A stretch of 58,708 bases of DNA. Source: an uncultured Collinsella sp. (lineage in GTDB: Bacteria > Actinomycetota > Coriobacteriia > Coriobacteriales > Coriobacteriaceae). Positions 31,970 to 39,246 of the stretch are shown piece by piece. Within the stretch, counting starts at the first letter, position 1. Every line of letters begins with the position of its first letter. Where the stretch lies: NCBI GenBank assembly GCA_900544875.1, contig UQWS01000013.1, forward strand, positions 1-58,708. The letters run 5' to 3'. Made by a program: the position numbers and the translations under genes. The notes beneath the pieces are model-generated. The model searched no databases. It was not told the DNA's origin and saw nothing but the letters and a program-made list of their open reading frames with translations.

Positions 31970-32759
31970 CTTCGAAGTCACCTCCGTCAGAAACAGCTGC
32001 ACCCTTCAGCTCGGTCTGCTGCTGGAAGTCCCAGAAAGCGATGCCGAAGCCGATGAGAGCGAGGATGAGCAGGGCAGGGGTTGCCAGAGAATCGTTGGCA
32101 ACGGTGATGAGCGCGAGGCCAAAGCCCATGAGGAAGAAGCCCCACATATCGCGGTTCATCATAACCTTGAGCAGGACGGCGAAGCCGACGAAGCGCATCA
32201 TGCCGCCTGCAGCGGACAGACCGGTCTGCAGCCAAGTCGGGATGGCGGAAGCGATGGTCTGACCGATGGTAGCGCCAGCGATGAAGAACAGGGTGACGAC
32301 GACAGCGAAGATCAGGCCGAGCAAAGCCATGGCGAAGTAGTTCAGACGCTCGATGCCCTTGGTGTCAGCGTTATGAGCCATGTTGTCCGCGGAGGACATG
32401 AGGGGCGACATAAGCGTGAAGACCAGGGTAACGCCGAGCTGACCAAGCAGAGCGAACGGAATGGCAAGGCCGACTGCCGCGTTGGGCTCGAGACCCGTAG
32501 CGATAGCGAGAATGGCTGCCATGATGCCGCCGATGACGGCGTTAGGCGGCTGAGCGCCTCCGATCGGCATGTTGCCGATCGTCATGAGCTGATAAGTACC
32601 ACCCACGAGAAGACCGGTGTTGAGGTCGCCAAGGATAAGACCGATGACGGCGCCGGTGACGATGGGCTGATAGAGAGACTCGAGGAAGTTGAACTGGTCG
32701 ATTGCCGCGACGAACGTGACGATGAAGACCAGAGCGACCTGGATGATCGAGTATTCCAT
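31959..32759 (-). CDS. PTS mannose/fructose/sorbose-family EIIC
   Basis: A 266-residue multi-pass EIIC that forms the sugar channel with EIID. The family motif GGTYQLMTIGNMPIGGAQPPNAVIGG is recognisable in parts near residue 55-75, followed by multiple hydrophobic segments. Length is normal for AgaC/ManY. Start ATG 32759 has AGGAGG-type spacing. The substrate is inferred as GalNAc or galactosamine, or an oligosaccharide containing it, from NagA and AgaS. Confidence 0.93.
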   Translation of the reverse strand: MEYSIIQVALVFIVTFVAAIDQFNFLESLYQPIVTGAVIGLILGDLNTGLLVGGTYQLMTIGNMPIGGAQPPNAVIGGIMAAILAIATGLEPNAAVGLAIPFALLGQLGVTLVFTLMSPLMSSADNMAHNADTKGIERLNYFAMALLGLIFAVVVTLFFIAGATIGQTIASAIPTWLQTGLSAAGGMMRFVGFAVLLKVMMNRDMWGFFLMGFGLALITVANDSLATPALLILALIGFGIAFWDFQQQTELKGAAVSDGGDFEDGI

Positions 32760-32849
32760 CTTGCTCCTCCTTTCAAAATGTATGTACGCACTTTGGATTT
32801 CACGTACAGAATGTCAGGGTTTCATTCCTGACAGCGTGGATCATGAGGA

Positions 32850-33332
32850 TTACGAGAAGAGCTTGCTCGTGTCCTCAACAGGCGTGCTCGGAACGCGCCT
32901 GATCTCCAACTCCACCCCCAATTCCTGCAGCTCTTTAAACGCAGCGACATCCTCGTCGTTAACTGCGACGGAGGTGGCGACTTGGCGCTTTCCTTCCGAC
33001 ATGTGCATGTTGCCGATGTTTACCTTCTTTATAGGCACACCGCCCTTGACGAGCGTAAGCACGTCTTCCGGTGTTTCGGCCACGATGAAGATCTTCTGGC
33101 GCGGGCTCGCCTTGCCAATGACGTCGATGGTCTTCTGCAGGGAGAAGAAACGCGTAGCGACGCCGGCGGGAGCGGCCATCTTCATGAGGTTCTGGCGCAT
33201 GGTGTTGGTCGACACATCGTCGTTGGCGACGAGGATGAGGTTGGAGCCCAGGGTGGAGTTCCACTGGGTAGCGACCTGACCATGGACCAGTCGGTTATCG
33301 ATGCGGGTAAGAAGAATGTTGGGTTCTGCCAT
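32850..33332 (-). CDS. PTS mannose/fructose/sorbose-family EIIB
   Basis: A 160-residue cytoplasmic EIIB that receives phosphate from EIIA on the His of RIDNRLVHGQVA near residue 18 and passes it to the sugar. The GGVPIKKVNIGNMHMSEGKR segment is conserved. It is the intact counterpart of the orphan IIB at 23114-23596. It sits between YajC and IIC in the operon. Confidence 0.94.
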   Translation of the reverse strand: MAEPNILLTRIDNRLVHGQVATQWNSTLGSNLILVANDDVSTNTMRQNLMKMAAPAGVATRFFSLQKTIDVIGKASPRQKIFIVAETPEDVLTLVKGGVPIKKVNIGNMHMSEGKRQVATSVAVNDEDVAAFKELQELGVELEIRRVPSTPVEDTSKLFS

Positions 33333-33368
33333 GTTGATCAGCTTCCTTTCGTTATTTGCTGACGACAG

Positions 33369-33650
33369 TTACTTGATCTCCTGAATCGCGTAACGCGAAA
33401 CATCTACGACGGCTCCGGATCGGACTTTGATCTGGACCTTTTCGCCTTCGATGCCTTTGACGGTTCCGTAGATACCGCCGGCGAAAAGAACCTCCTGACC
33501 CGGCTTGAGCTCGGTGTGCAGCTCCTTGAAGTACTTCTGCTTCTTCTTCATGTTGATTTGCGACCAGATGGTGTAAATCAAGCCCATGATGACAAGCAGG
33601 CCCAAAAGAGCGACCGAGGAACTCAGAACACTGGCTCCGAAATCGGCCAT
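33369..33650 (-). CDS. yajC: YajC-family protein in a PTS operon
   Basis: A 93-residue protein with one N-terminal membrane helix (SSVALLGLLVIMGLIYTIWS) followed by the YajC domain: KKKQKYFKELHTELKPGQEV, then GIYGTVKGIEGEKVQIKV. Canonical YajC is a SecDF accessory. A YajC-like gene is also known inside some mannose-family PTS operons for glycosaminoglycan sugars in streptococci (from memory). Its start overlaps the IIA stop (TAATG), so it is translated with the PTS genes and may help insert or stabilise IIC/IID. Confidence 0.85.
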   Translation of the reverse strand: MADFGASVLSSSVALLGLLVIMGLIYTIWSQINMKKKQKYFKELHTELKPGQEVLFAGGIYGTVKGIEGEKVQIKVRSGAVVDVSRYAIQEIK

Positions 33651-34093
33651 TAGATGCCGTCCTCGTCGCCGAAGATATCCTCTTCCTCGGCACCAGCAAC
33701 GGAGGCGACCGTCTGGGCGGTGATGCCCGTCTGACCAACGGTCACGGCCTGCTCGCCAAGCTCGGCGAGCGTGGCGTTGCCGCGGAGGAACAGAAGCTCA
33801 ATAACCATGGGGAGGTTAGTGCCAGTCAGAATCTCGACGTTATCGACATCCTGGGCAATCATCATCGACTGGTTGAACGGGGTACCGCCAAGCAGGTCGG
33901 TGAAGACGAGCACGCCGTCGCACTCCTCGCGCATGGCGGTAATAGCGGCGCGGAGATCCTCACCGTAGGAAGCAGCCTGGTCGCCCTCGAAAGGAACGAC
34001 GGTAAAAGCGGGCTGGTCACCAGCGACCATAGCGATAGCGCTTGCAAGGCCGGGTGCGAACTGTCCATGACCGGTAAGAATAAAGCCAACCAT
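33650..34093 (-). CDS. PTS mannose-family EIIA
   Basis: A 147-residue EIIA of the mannose family, first gene of the operon. The phospho-His is His9 in ILTGHGQFA. FTDLLGGTPFNQS and TGTNLPMVIEL are conserved. The C-terminus carries an acidic tail (AGAEEEDIFGDEDGI). It accepts phosphate from HPr and passes it to the IIB at 32850-33332. A GntR-type site lies 117 bp upstream. Confidence 0.94.
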   Translation of the reverse strand: MVGFILTGHGQFAPGLASAIAMVAGDQPAFTVVPFEGDQAASYGEDLRAAITAMREECDGVLVFTDLLGGTPFNQSMMIAQDVDNVEILTGTNLPMVIELLFLRGNATLAELGEQAVTVGQTGITAQTVASVAGAEEEDIFGDEDGI

Positions 34094-34209
34094 TCAAATT
34101 TCCCTTCCGAAGGTGTGTACGATCTGAGTCCGATAGTTTTCGAAAGCCAGCGGGCGGGTGCCCTTAAAGCTTCTTGGAAAGCGTTCTTTGAAGACCAGTG
34201 GTTTCTCAA

Positions 34210-34223
34210 CTGGTAGTAACCAC
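34210..34223. promoter_or_regulatory. Candidate GntR operator upstream of the PTS operon
   Basis: CTGGTAGTAACCAC differs in one base from the agaS site CTGGTAGTAACCAG. The match in both arms and centre makes co-regulation likely. Confidence 0.6.
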
Positions 34224-34512
34224 GTGACGTGTTGTTGTCACTATATCACCACAGAAGAGGTTGCTTTCGTTGATTCATACAGTAAAACGTTTTTGCGCCG
34301 TTCACGGCGAAAAATCGACCGTTTACCGCTCATTAACACTTTTACCTGCGGTTTTGAAACCGTTTCGAAATACGTTGACGAAAGATCGGAACCTTTTCTG
34401 TGTCTAAACAACGCGGGGTGGCTAAAAATGGCGTGTAGAAAAAATGCAGGTCATTGTGAAGATTTGTGAATTGGTCTTTTTGACTTAATACCAGTTAGAA
34501 CCAGTTTAGATA

Positions 34513-34550
34513 TTATCGGTGAACGGTAGTTTTCGACCGTTCACCGATAA
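34513..34550. repeat. Perfect 15-bp inverted repeat
   Basis: TTATCGGTGAACGGT (34513-34527) and ACCGTTCACCGATAA (34536-34550) surround an 8-base spacer. The GTGAACGGT core also occurs near lacF (about 4401) and the cassette-1 regulator region (about 5590), so it may be a regulatory motif rather than a terminator. Confidence 0.55.
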
Positions 34551-34726
34551 TTTGCAATCGTTTGCAACCGTTTTCCTAGATGAATTGGGGAAACTCGATG
34601 AAGCACTTGCGCGGTTGCAGGATATTTCAATACTCGTCCATCCCCCGCGCGCCAAACTCCCACTCCCTGAATGTGCCATAAGCTCTCGCTATTCGTCTCA
34701 CAAACATTACTTACTCTAATCTGTAA

Positions 34727-34754
34727 TTGTTTATCGTTTGTCATTAAGTATGAT
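34727..34754 (+). promoter_or_regulatory. Promoter of the DUF2975-HTH pair
   Basis: TTGTTT (-35) and TATGAT (-10) are 16 bases apart, about 42 bp before the start codon at 34796. Confidence 0.5.
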
Positions 34755-34795
34755 ATAAGATACAAGTATCATCCAAGACATTGGTTGGAGGAGCT

Positions 34796-35434
34796 ATGAT
34801 CCGCTGGAACGTATCCAAATCGAATGAAGCCATCGACCGTGAACAGGCAATAGCCAAACTGAGGAAGCTCACTCGCTACTGCAAATGGGGCACAATCTGC
34901 ACCATCGTGGCGCTCGCTCTGGCACTCCTCGCAGTCATTGCAATCGAAGATCTAGTCATATTGCCTAGCCTCTCCCAAGGGTTCTGTCTCCAATCCGTAG
35001 AGCTTGAGGCTAGCGAAGGGCCAATTCTCGCTCTCGTCGGCACCAATGAACAGACTCCTCTTATGCTTGTCGCGCACGACGGTCATACTGCCATAGGGAG
35101 CGGCATGATGGCATGCCTCGCGCTTGCCATCGCGCTAAGCGCATACAGGTTTTTCTCCGCCATTGAAAAGGCGGGCAGGCCCTTTGACCTCGAATGCATC
35201 CGCATACTACGTCAAATAGGACATTTGTTCCTTATCGGCGGCGCCGCCGTGAAACTTTTTGGTGCCATAGTCACAGGGCTGATACTCTCAGGATTTGGCG
35301 GTAGCTTTACGGATGCGCTTGGCGGCCAGCATCTCGACCTCTCCATGCTCTTTACAGGCCTGATTTTTAGCCTGATTGCCAGCATCTTCCGCTACGGGTA
35401 TATCCTGCAAAAACAAGATGACGAGTTGCTCTAG
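34796..35434 (+). CDS. DUF2975-type four-helix membrane protein
   Basis: A 212-residue membrane protein with about four transmembrane helices (near residues 31-55, 100-117, 143-168 and 180-200). It resembles DUF2975 proteins of unknown function, which are nearly always paired with a small YozG-type HTH regulator. That pairing is present here, 10 bp downstream. Start ATG 34796 is preceded by GGAGG. An extra charged or variable loop (about 60-95) lies between helices 1 and 2. Role unknown. Confidence 0.75.
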   Translation: MIRWNVSKSNEAIDREQAIAKLRKLTRYCKWGTICTIVALALALLAVIAIEDLVILPSLSQGFCLQSVELEASEGPILALVGTNEQTPLMLVAHDGHTAIGSGMMACLALAIALSAYRFFSAIEKAGRPFDLECIRILRQIGHLFLIGGAAVKLFGAIVTGLILSGFGGSFTDALGGQHLDLSMLFTGLIFSLIASIFRYGYILQKQDDELL

Positions 35435-35443
35435 GGGGAATCC

Positions 35444-35680
35444 ATGATTATTCTGCGGCTCGACCGCATGCTCGCCGAACGCAAGATCTCATCCAAAGAG
35501 CTTGCGGAACGCGTGGGCATCTCCCAGGTCAATATGTCGCGCATCAAGACGGGCAAGGTTTCTGCCGTGCGCTTTTCAACTCTTGACGCGATATGCCGGG
35601 CACTCGACTGCCAACCGGGCGATGTACTGGAATATATGCCTGACGATGAAGCCGATAACCTCTTTGGACTTAAAGATTAA
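35444..35680 (+). CDS. Small Xre/Cro-C1 HTH regulator (YozG-like)
   Basis: A 78-residue single-domain helix-turn-helix protein: LDRMLAERKISSKELAERVG, then ISQVNMSRIKTGK, then STLDAICRALDCQPGDVLEY. It is the usual partner of DUF2975 membrane proteins and probably controls this two-gene operon. Start ATG 35444 lies 10 bp after the upstream stop with GGGGG just before it. Confidence 0.88.
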   Translation: MIILRLDRMLAERKISSKELAERVGISQVNMSRIKTGKVSAVRFSTLDAICRALDCQPGDVLEYMPDDEADNLFGLKD

Positions 35681-35713
35681 TTGAGATTATTTAACTACCG
35701 GTACCTCCGACGT

Positions 35714-35753
35714 AATGAGCCCGCTAGAACGGATATCGTTCTAGCGGGCTTAT
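35714..35753. terminator. Bidirectional terminator
   Basis: A nearly perfect 18-bp stem, AGCCCGCTAGAACG with CGTTCTAGCGGGCT, has A/T-rich flanks on both sides. It sits between the converging HTH and SurA-like genes. Confidence 0.8.
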
Positions 35754-35794
35754 TCAGATAGTTCGGCTACGCGATCGGTAAGCTCAGGCAGATC

Positions 35795-36880
35795 TTACGC
35801 AAACAGGCCGTAAATGCTGATGTTGGCCTTGGCGTACAGGCTGTTGGCGTACTCGGTCCACTTGGAGCTGGCGCTCGAAGCCTGCGAAGAATACTGCTGG
35901 TAAGCGGTGTAATAGGCGGTCATTGCCTGCTTATAGGTCGCGCTATCGGCCGTAAAGGCATCGTCGGCGAATGCCTTGGCGTAGGTGCCATCGGCGTCCT
36001 TCCAGGTGCCCTTCTCGCTATCCCACTCATCGCCGGCAAGGTTGATGATGTAGTCGGCGTAGTCCTTGCTCGCGGTCTCCTCGTTGCCGTCAGCAGGCTC
36101 GGTCGGGGCGGTCGGCATGCTTGCGGAGCTATCGCCCACCTTCTTCTTGTAGAGCTTCTGCAGCGTCGCGGACTGACGGACGATCTGCTTGGCCTGGTCC
36201 TTGGACACGCCGTACTGCGTGGCCATGGTCTTATAGTCGGAGGTGCCGATGGAATCCTCGGCGTACTGCTTCATTTCCTTGGAAGAAACGGTAACGCCCT
36301 CGTCCTCGGCAGCGTCCAGCAGAATCTGGTTGCGCACGTAGGACAGGATGACGTCAGCAGAAGGAGCGGTGTAGTTGCCATCGCTATCCTTGACGGTGTC
36401 GAGGCTGTACTGGCTCTCGATGGCCTCACGCGCGGTGATGTCGCTCTTCTTGCCGTTGTAGCTATAGCTTGCCACGGTCGAATCGAGCTGGTCCTCGGTC
36501 AGGGTCGCCGAGCCGACGCCCTTGCCGCCAAAACCACCGTTGCCGATAAAGAAGCCGACCACGGCAGCGATCACGACGGCGACCACAAAGATGGCAATCA
36601 TCGTCATCTTGTGCTTGCAAGCGTGGTCGTCCACGTCGGAGTCGTCGTCCTCGTCCTGCTCCTCGGGCATGAGGTTCTCGTCAGCGGCATCTGCGGCAAT
36701 CTGAGCCTCCAGTCGGGCGTCCTCCTCCTCGGCCGTCGTGCCGGCGGCAATGTGCTCGGCAGACGTACCGGCGACCAGATCGATCTTCTCGTCCTCGTCA
36801 CCGTCGGGGCCTTCGCCGCGCTCGATGATCTGGATGCCGTCGATCTCGTCCTTCTCGTCCTTCTTTTGAATCAGACCCAT
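35795..36880 (-). CDS. Membrane-anchored SurA-N-like protein
   Basis: A 361-residue protein. Residues 1-90 are acidic and probably disordered cytoplasmic sequence. One transmembrane segment lies at about 91-113 (MTMIAIFVVAVVIAAVVGFF). The extracytoplasmic part resembles the SurA N-terminal chaperone domain (ILSYVRNQILLDAAEDEGVT...EMKQYAED...YGVSKDQAKQIVRQSATL). No parvulin peptidyl-prolyl isomerase domain is evident. It may be an envelope chaperone. The C-terminal 60 residues are rich in Tyr/Ser/Ala. Confidence 0.7.
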   Translation of the reverse strand: MGLIQKKDEKDEIDGIQIIERGEGPDGDEDEKIDLVAGTSAEHIAAGTTAEEEDARLEAQIAADAADENLMPEEQDEDDDSDVDDHACKHKMTMIAIFVVAVVIAAVVGFFIGNGGFGGKGVGSATLTEDQLDSTVASYSYNGKKSDITAREAIESQYSLDTVKDSDGNYTAPSADVILSYVRNQILLDAAEDEGVTVSSKEMKQYAEDSIGTSDYKTMATQYGVSKDQAKQIVRQSATLQKLYKKKVGDSSASMPTAPTEPADGNEETASKDYADYIINLAGDEWDSEKGTWKDADGTYAKAFADDAFTADSATYKQAMTAYYTAYQQYSSQASSASSKWTEYANSLYAKANISIYGLFA

Positions 36881-36918
36881 ATCAATTACTCCTTGTTAGG
36901 AAACATAGTCCCCAATAG

Positions 36919-36947
36919 AATACGCCCGACGAGGCGCCGGGCGTATT
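36919..36947 (-). terminator. Hairpin after the isocitrate-type dehydrogenase gene
   Basis: AATACGCCCG pairs with CGGGCGTATT across an 8-9 base loop. The following minus-strand sequence is only moderately T-rich (CTATT). Confidence 0.55.
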
Positions 36948-37006
36948 GATTCTTAGGTTATACGCAAACACTTAAGTACTATTTAGGCGTTTGCAGCGTG
37001 CATACC

Positions 37007-38092
37007 TTAGGCCAGGTGCGCGATAACGGCATCGGCAAAGGCCTGCGTGCCCACAGCGCCCTCAACGGAGCCGGTCTGGGCACGACGCACGTCACCGGTA
37101 ACCTGCTCGCCCTCGTCGAGCGTGGCGGAGACGGCGGCACGAATGCGATTGGCAGCATCGTTCTCGCCCAGGTGATCGAGCATCATCGCAGCAGAGAGGA
37201 TCTCGGCCGTGGGGTTGGCGATATCCTGACCGGCGATATCGGGCGCGGAGCCGTGCGTTGCCTCAAAGATGGCGCAATCGGCACCGATGTTGGAACCCGG
37301 AGCCATACCCAGGCCACCAACCAGGCCGGCGCACAGGTCGCTCACGATGTCGCCGTACAGGTTGGGCAGCACCAAGACATCGAAGTCGTTGGGGTTCTGG
37401 ACCAGGCCCATGCAGGTGGCGTCGACGATCTTGTCGTTGAACTCGATATCGGGATAGTTGGAGGCCACCTCGCGCGCTACGCGCAGGAACAAGCCGTCGG
37501 TCGCCTTCATGATGTTGGCCTTATGCACGGCCGTCACTTTTTTGCGGCCGCAGCGGCGGGCATACTCAAAGGCATACTCCACAATGCGGCGGCTCTTGGC
37601 GATGGAGATCGGCTTGATCGAGATCGCGGAATCGGCGGCGAAGGTCTTTTGGCCCGAACGCTCGACAAGCTGCGAGAGCTCCTCGACCTCGGCAGCGCCC
37701 TCATCGAACTCGATGCCGGCGTAGAGGTCCTCGGTGTTCTCGCGCACGATGACCAGGTCGACGTCGCGGAAGCGCGAGCCGTCGCCCGGCTGCGACAGGC
37801 AGGGGCGCACGCAGGCGTACAGGTCGAAGTGCTTGCGCAGGGCGACGTTAACGCTGCGGAAGCCCGTGCCGACCGGCGTGGTGATGGGGCCCTTGATGGC
37901 AACCTTGGTCTCGGCGACCGCATCGAGCACATGTTGGGGCAGCGGCGTGCCAAACTCGTCCATGACGCCGGCACCGGCCTCCTGGACGTTCCAGTTGATC
38001 TGGACACCGGTGGCCTCGACCACGCGGCGCATGGCCTGCGTAATCTCGGGACCGATACCGTCACCGGGAATCAGGACTACATCGTGCGCCAT
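37007..38092 (-). CDS. Isocitrate/isopropylmalate dehydrogenase family protein, probably NAD-isocitrate dehydrogenase
   Basis: A 361-residue beta-decarboxylating dehydrogenase. Motifs: IPGDGIGPEI at the N-terminus, VIVRENTEDLYAGIEF (RENTE is isocitrate-type; isopropylmalate enzymes have a different residue set here), the catalytic Lys region HKANIMKATDGLF, the metal-site NLYGDIVSDL, and FEATHGSAPDIAGQ. It probably oxidises isocitrate to 2-oxoglutarate for glutamate synthesis, with NAD inferred from subfamily. Its ribosome-binding site (GAGGAG) overlaps the stop of the upstream HEAT-like gene, implying coupling. Confidence 0.85.
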   Translation of the reverse strand: MAHDVVLIPGDGIGPEITQAMRRVVEATGVQINWNVQEAGAGVMDEFGTPLPQHVLDAVAETKVAIKGPITTPVGTGFRSVNVALRKHFDLYACVRPCLSQPGDGSRFRDVDLVIVRENTEDLYAGIEFDEGAAEVEELSQLVERSGQKTFAADSAISIKPISIAKSRRIVEYAFEYARRCGRKKVTAVHKANIMKATDGLFLRVAREVASNYPDIEFNDKIVDATCMGLVQNPNDFDVLVLPNLYGDIVSDLCAGLVGGLGMAPGSNIGADCAIFEATHGSAPDIAGQDIANPTAEILSAAMMLDHLGENDAANRIRAAVSATLDEGEQVTGDVRRAQTGSVEGAVGTQAFADAVIAHLA

Positions 38093-38098
38093 AATCTG

Positions 38099-38797
38099 TT
38101 ACTCCTCGTCTTCGGCGTCGTCAGATTTTTTTACGCTAGCACGCTTCTTCTTTTTGGAGAAATCCAGGCCAAAACGTTTAACAAGCATTTCGCAAATCTC
38201 GCTCGAACGGGCCTTAAGATAGCTGCCCTTACCGTTCTCGGCATCGAACTTAAGGCGCAGCGCAAGCTTCTCGGCAACCTCGGCGTCGATCTCGCCCTGG
38301 CAAAACTCGTACAGGCAACCGAGCATGTCGCGATACTCAAGGTCGCCGTGGTAGCACTGGATGGCCTCGTCCAGGATGGGCCAAGCCTCGCGCGAACGCT
38401 CGACGCTCGTGGCACCCCACACGCACAGCAGGCGGAAGGCGGCATAGCGCAGCGTGGAGGAGATCTCGTCGAACAGTGCGGTCTCGGCGCCCTCAAAGGC
38501 ATCGCCCAGCTGCTCGGGGCAGGTGGTGGCGAGCGCCGTCAGGGCATCGAGGGCCTCCCAGCGGGTCTGCGCCTCGGGGCGGTCGAGCGCCTCGATCAAC
38601 GCGGGCACGCAGGGCACGACGCGCTGCGGATCGCGCTCGGCAAGCAGGTGCAGCACGCGGGCGGCAAACTGGCGGATGCGGCGCGTGGGGCAGCCGAGCT
38701 CCTGGACCAGACGGTCGACGGCGTTCTCGTTCTCCTCTGCCAGCTGGAGCTGTGCCAGCTCCTCGTCGGTGAGCTGTTCGTCTTTGTTTTCTGCCAT
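38099..38797 (-). CDS. HEAT-repeat-like protein of unknown function
   Basis: A 232-residue, all-helical, acidic protein with repeated segments resembling HEAT repeats (RRIRQFAARVLHLLAERDP..., ALIEALDRPEAQTRWEALDALTAL). It ends in a Lys-rich then acidic tail (KKKKRASVKKSDDAEDEE). The role may be protein binding. It lies immediately upstream of the dehydrogenase gene (6-bp gap) and downstream of a small membrane-protein gene. Confidence 0.7.
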   Translation of the reverse strand: MAENKDEQLTDEELAQLQLAEENENAVDRLVQELGCPTRRIRQFAARVLHLLAERDPQRVVPCVPALIEALDRPEAQTRWEALDALTALATTCPEQLGDAFEGAETALFDEISSTLRYAAFRLLCVWGATSVERSREAWPILDEAIQCYHGDLEYRDMLGCLYEFCQGEIDAEVAEKLALRLKFDAENGKGSYLKARSSEICEMLVKRFGLDFSKKKKRASVKKSDDAEDEE

Positions 38798-38812
38798 AGT
38801 TACCTCTTCTTA

Positions 38813-39241
38813 CTATTTCTTAGCGTGCTTGCCAGCACCCTTGCTGTCATCGGTGACCGAGATGAGCTGTCGGTCGGCCGCGCCATTGCGACGCGCACGG
38901 CGGCGTTCCTCAGCGTCGCCCGCGTCGGCGGCGGCGCGATGAGCCTTGTTGACGTTAAAGACCTCGTCGTGCTTGCGCCACGGACCGACGGACTCGCCAA
39001 AGCTCATCTTAAGACCGGCGATAAAGCCGCCGAGCCAGCCGATCGGCGCAAACTGCACCAACGGAAACAGCGAAAACACCCAGGTCAGCAGGACGACTGC
39101 CGCCGCTCCTGCAAAATTGGCGATCCAGTAGTCGCGCTTGGTGATCACGCGCTTTTCGCACGCCCACTGGCCGCACAAAAAGCCAATGTAGATCGCAAAG
39201 AGAAAGAGCACCAGCGCTAGCACCACGAACGTCCAGCTCAT
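38813..39241 (-). CDS. Small membrane protein of unknown function
   Basis: A 142-residue protein with two or three N-terminal membrane segments (MSWTFVVLALVLFLFAIYIG; about residues 35-75) and a basic Arg/Ala-rich cytoplasmic tail. I do not recognise it. Start ATG 39241 (MSWTFV) has GGGGAG eight bases upstream, within the 3' end of the dehydrogenase gene before it. It is operonic with its neighbours on both sides. Confidence 0.7.
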   Translation of the reverse strand: MSWTFVVLALVLFLFAIYIGFLCGQWACEKRVITKRDYWIANFAGAAAVVLLTWVFSLFPLVQFAPIGWLGGFIAGLKMSFGESVGPWRKHDEVFNVNKAHRAAADAGDAEERRRARRNGAADRQLISVTDDSKGAGKHAKK

Positions 39242-39246
39242 GGGCG

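Larger units (their letters stand above)
34094..34795. other. 702-bp AT-rich intergenic region with regulatory motifs
   Basis: The region contains the candidate GntR site (34210-34223) and a stretch without recognisable genes (34230-34480). A direct repeat ACCAGTTAGAACCAGT lies at about 34490-34505, then a 15-bp-arm palindrome (34513-34550) and the promoter of the DUF2975 gene. A short open frame at 34519-34719 (LDELGKLDEALARLQDI) is not convincing as a gene. Confidence 0.6.

Noticed and set aside
34340..34365. Third copy of the 222-bp element (shared TACCTGCGGTTTTGA)
   Set aside because: Only about 15 bases match; the terminal inverted repeats and the outer block are absent.
37007..38092. 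3-isopropylmalate dehydrogenase (leuB)
   Set aside because: The substrate motif is RENTEDLYAGIE, the isocitrate/homoisocitrate type, and no leucine genes are adjacent.
36998..39220. Long plus-strand open frame across the dehydrogenase and HEAT-like genes
   Set aside because: It is antisense to recognisable proteins and lacks a ribosome-binding site or domain signature; GC-driven shadow.
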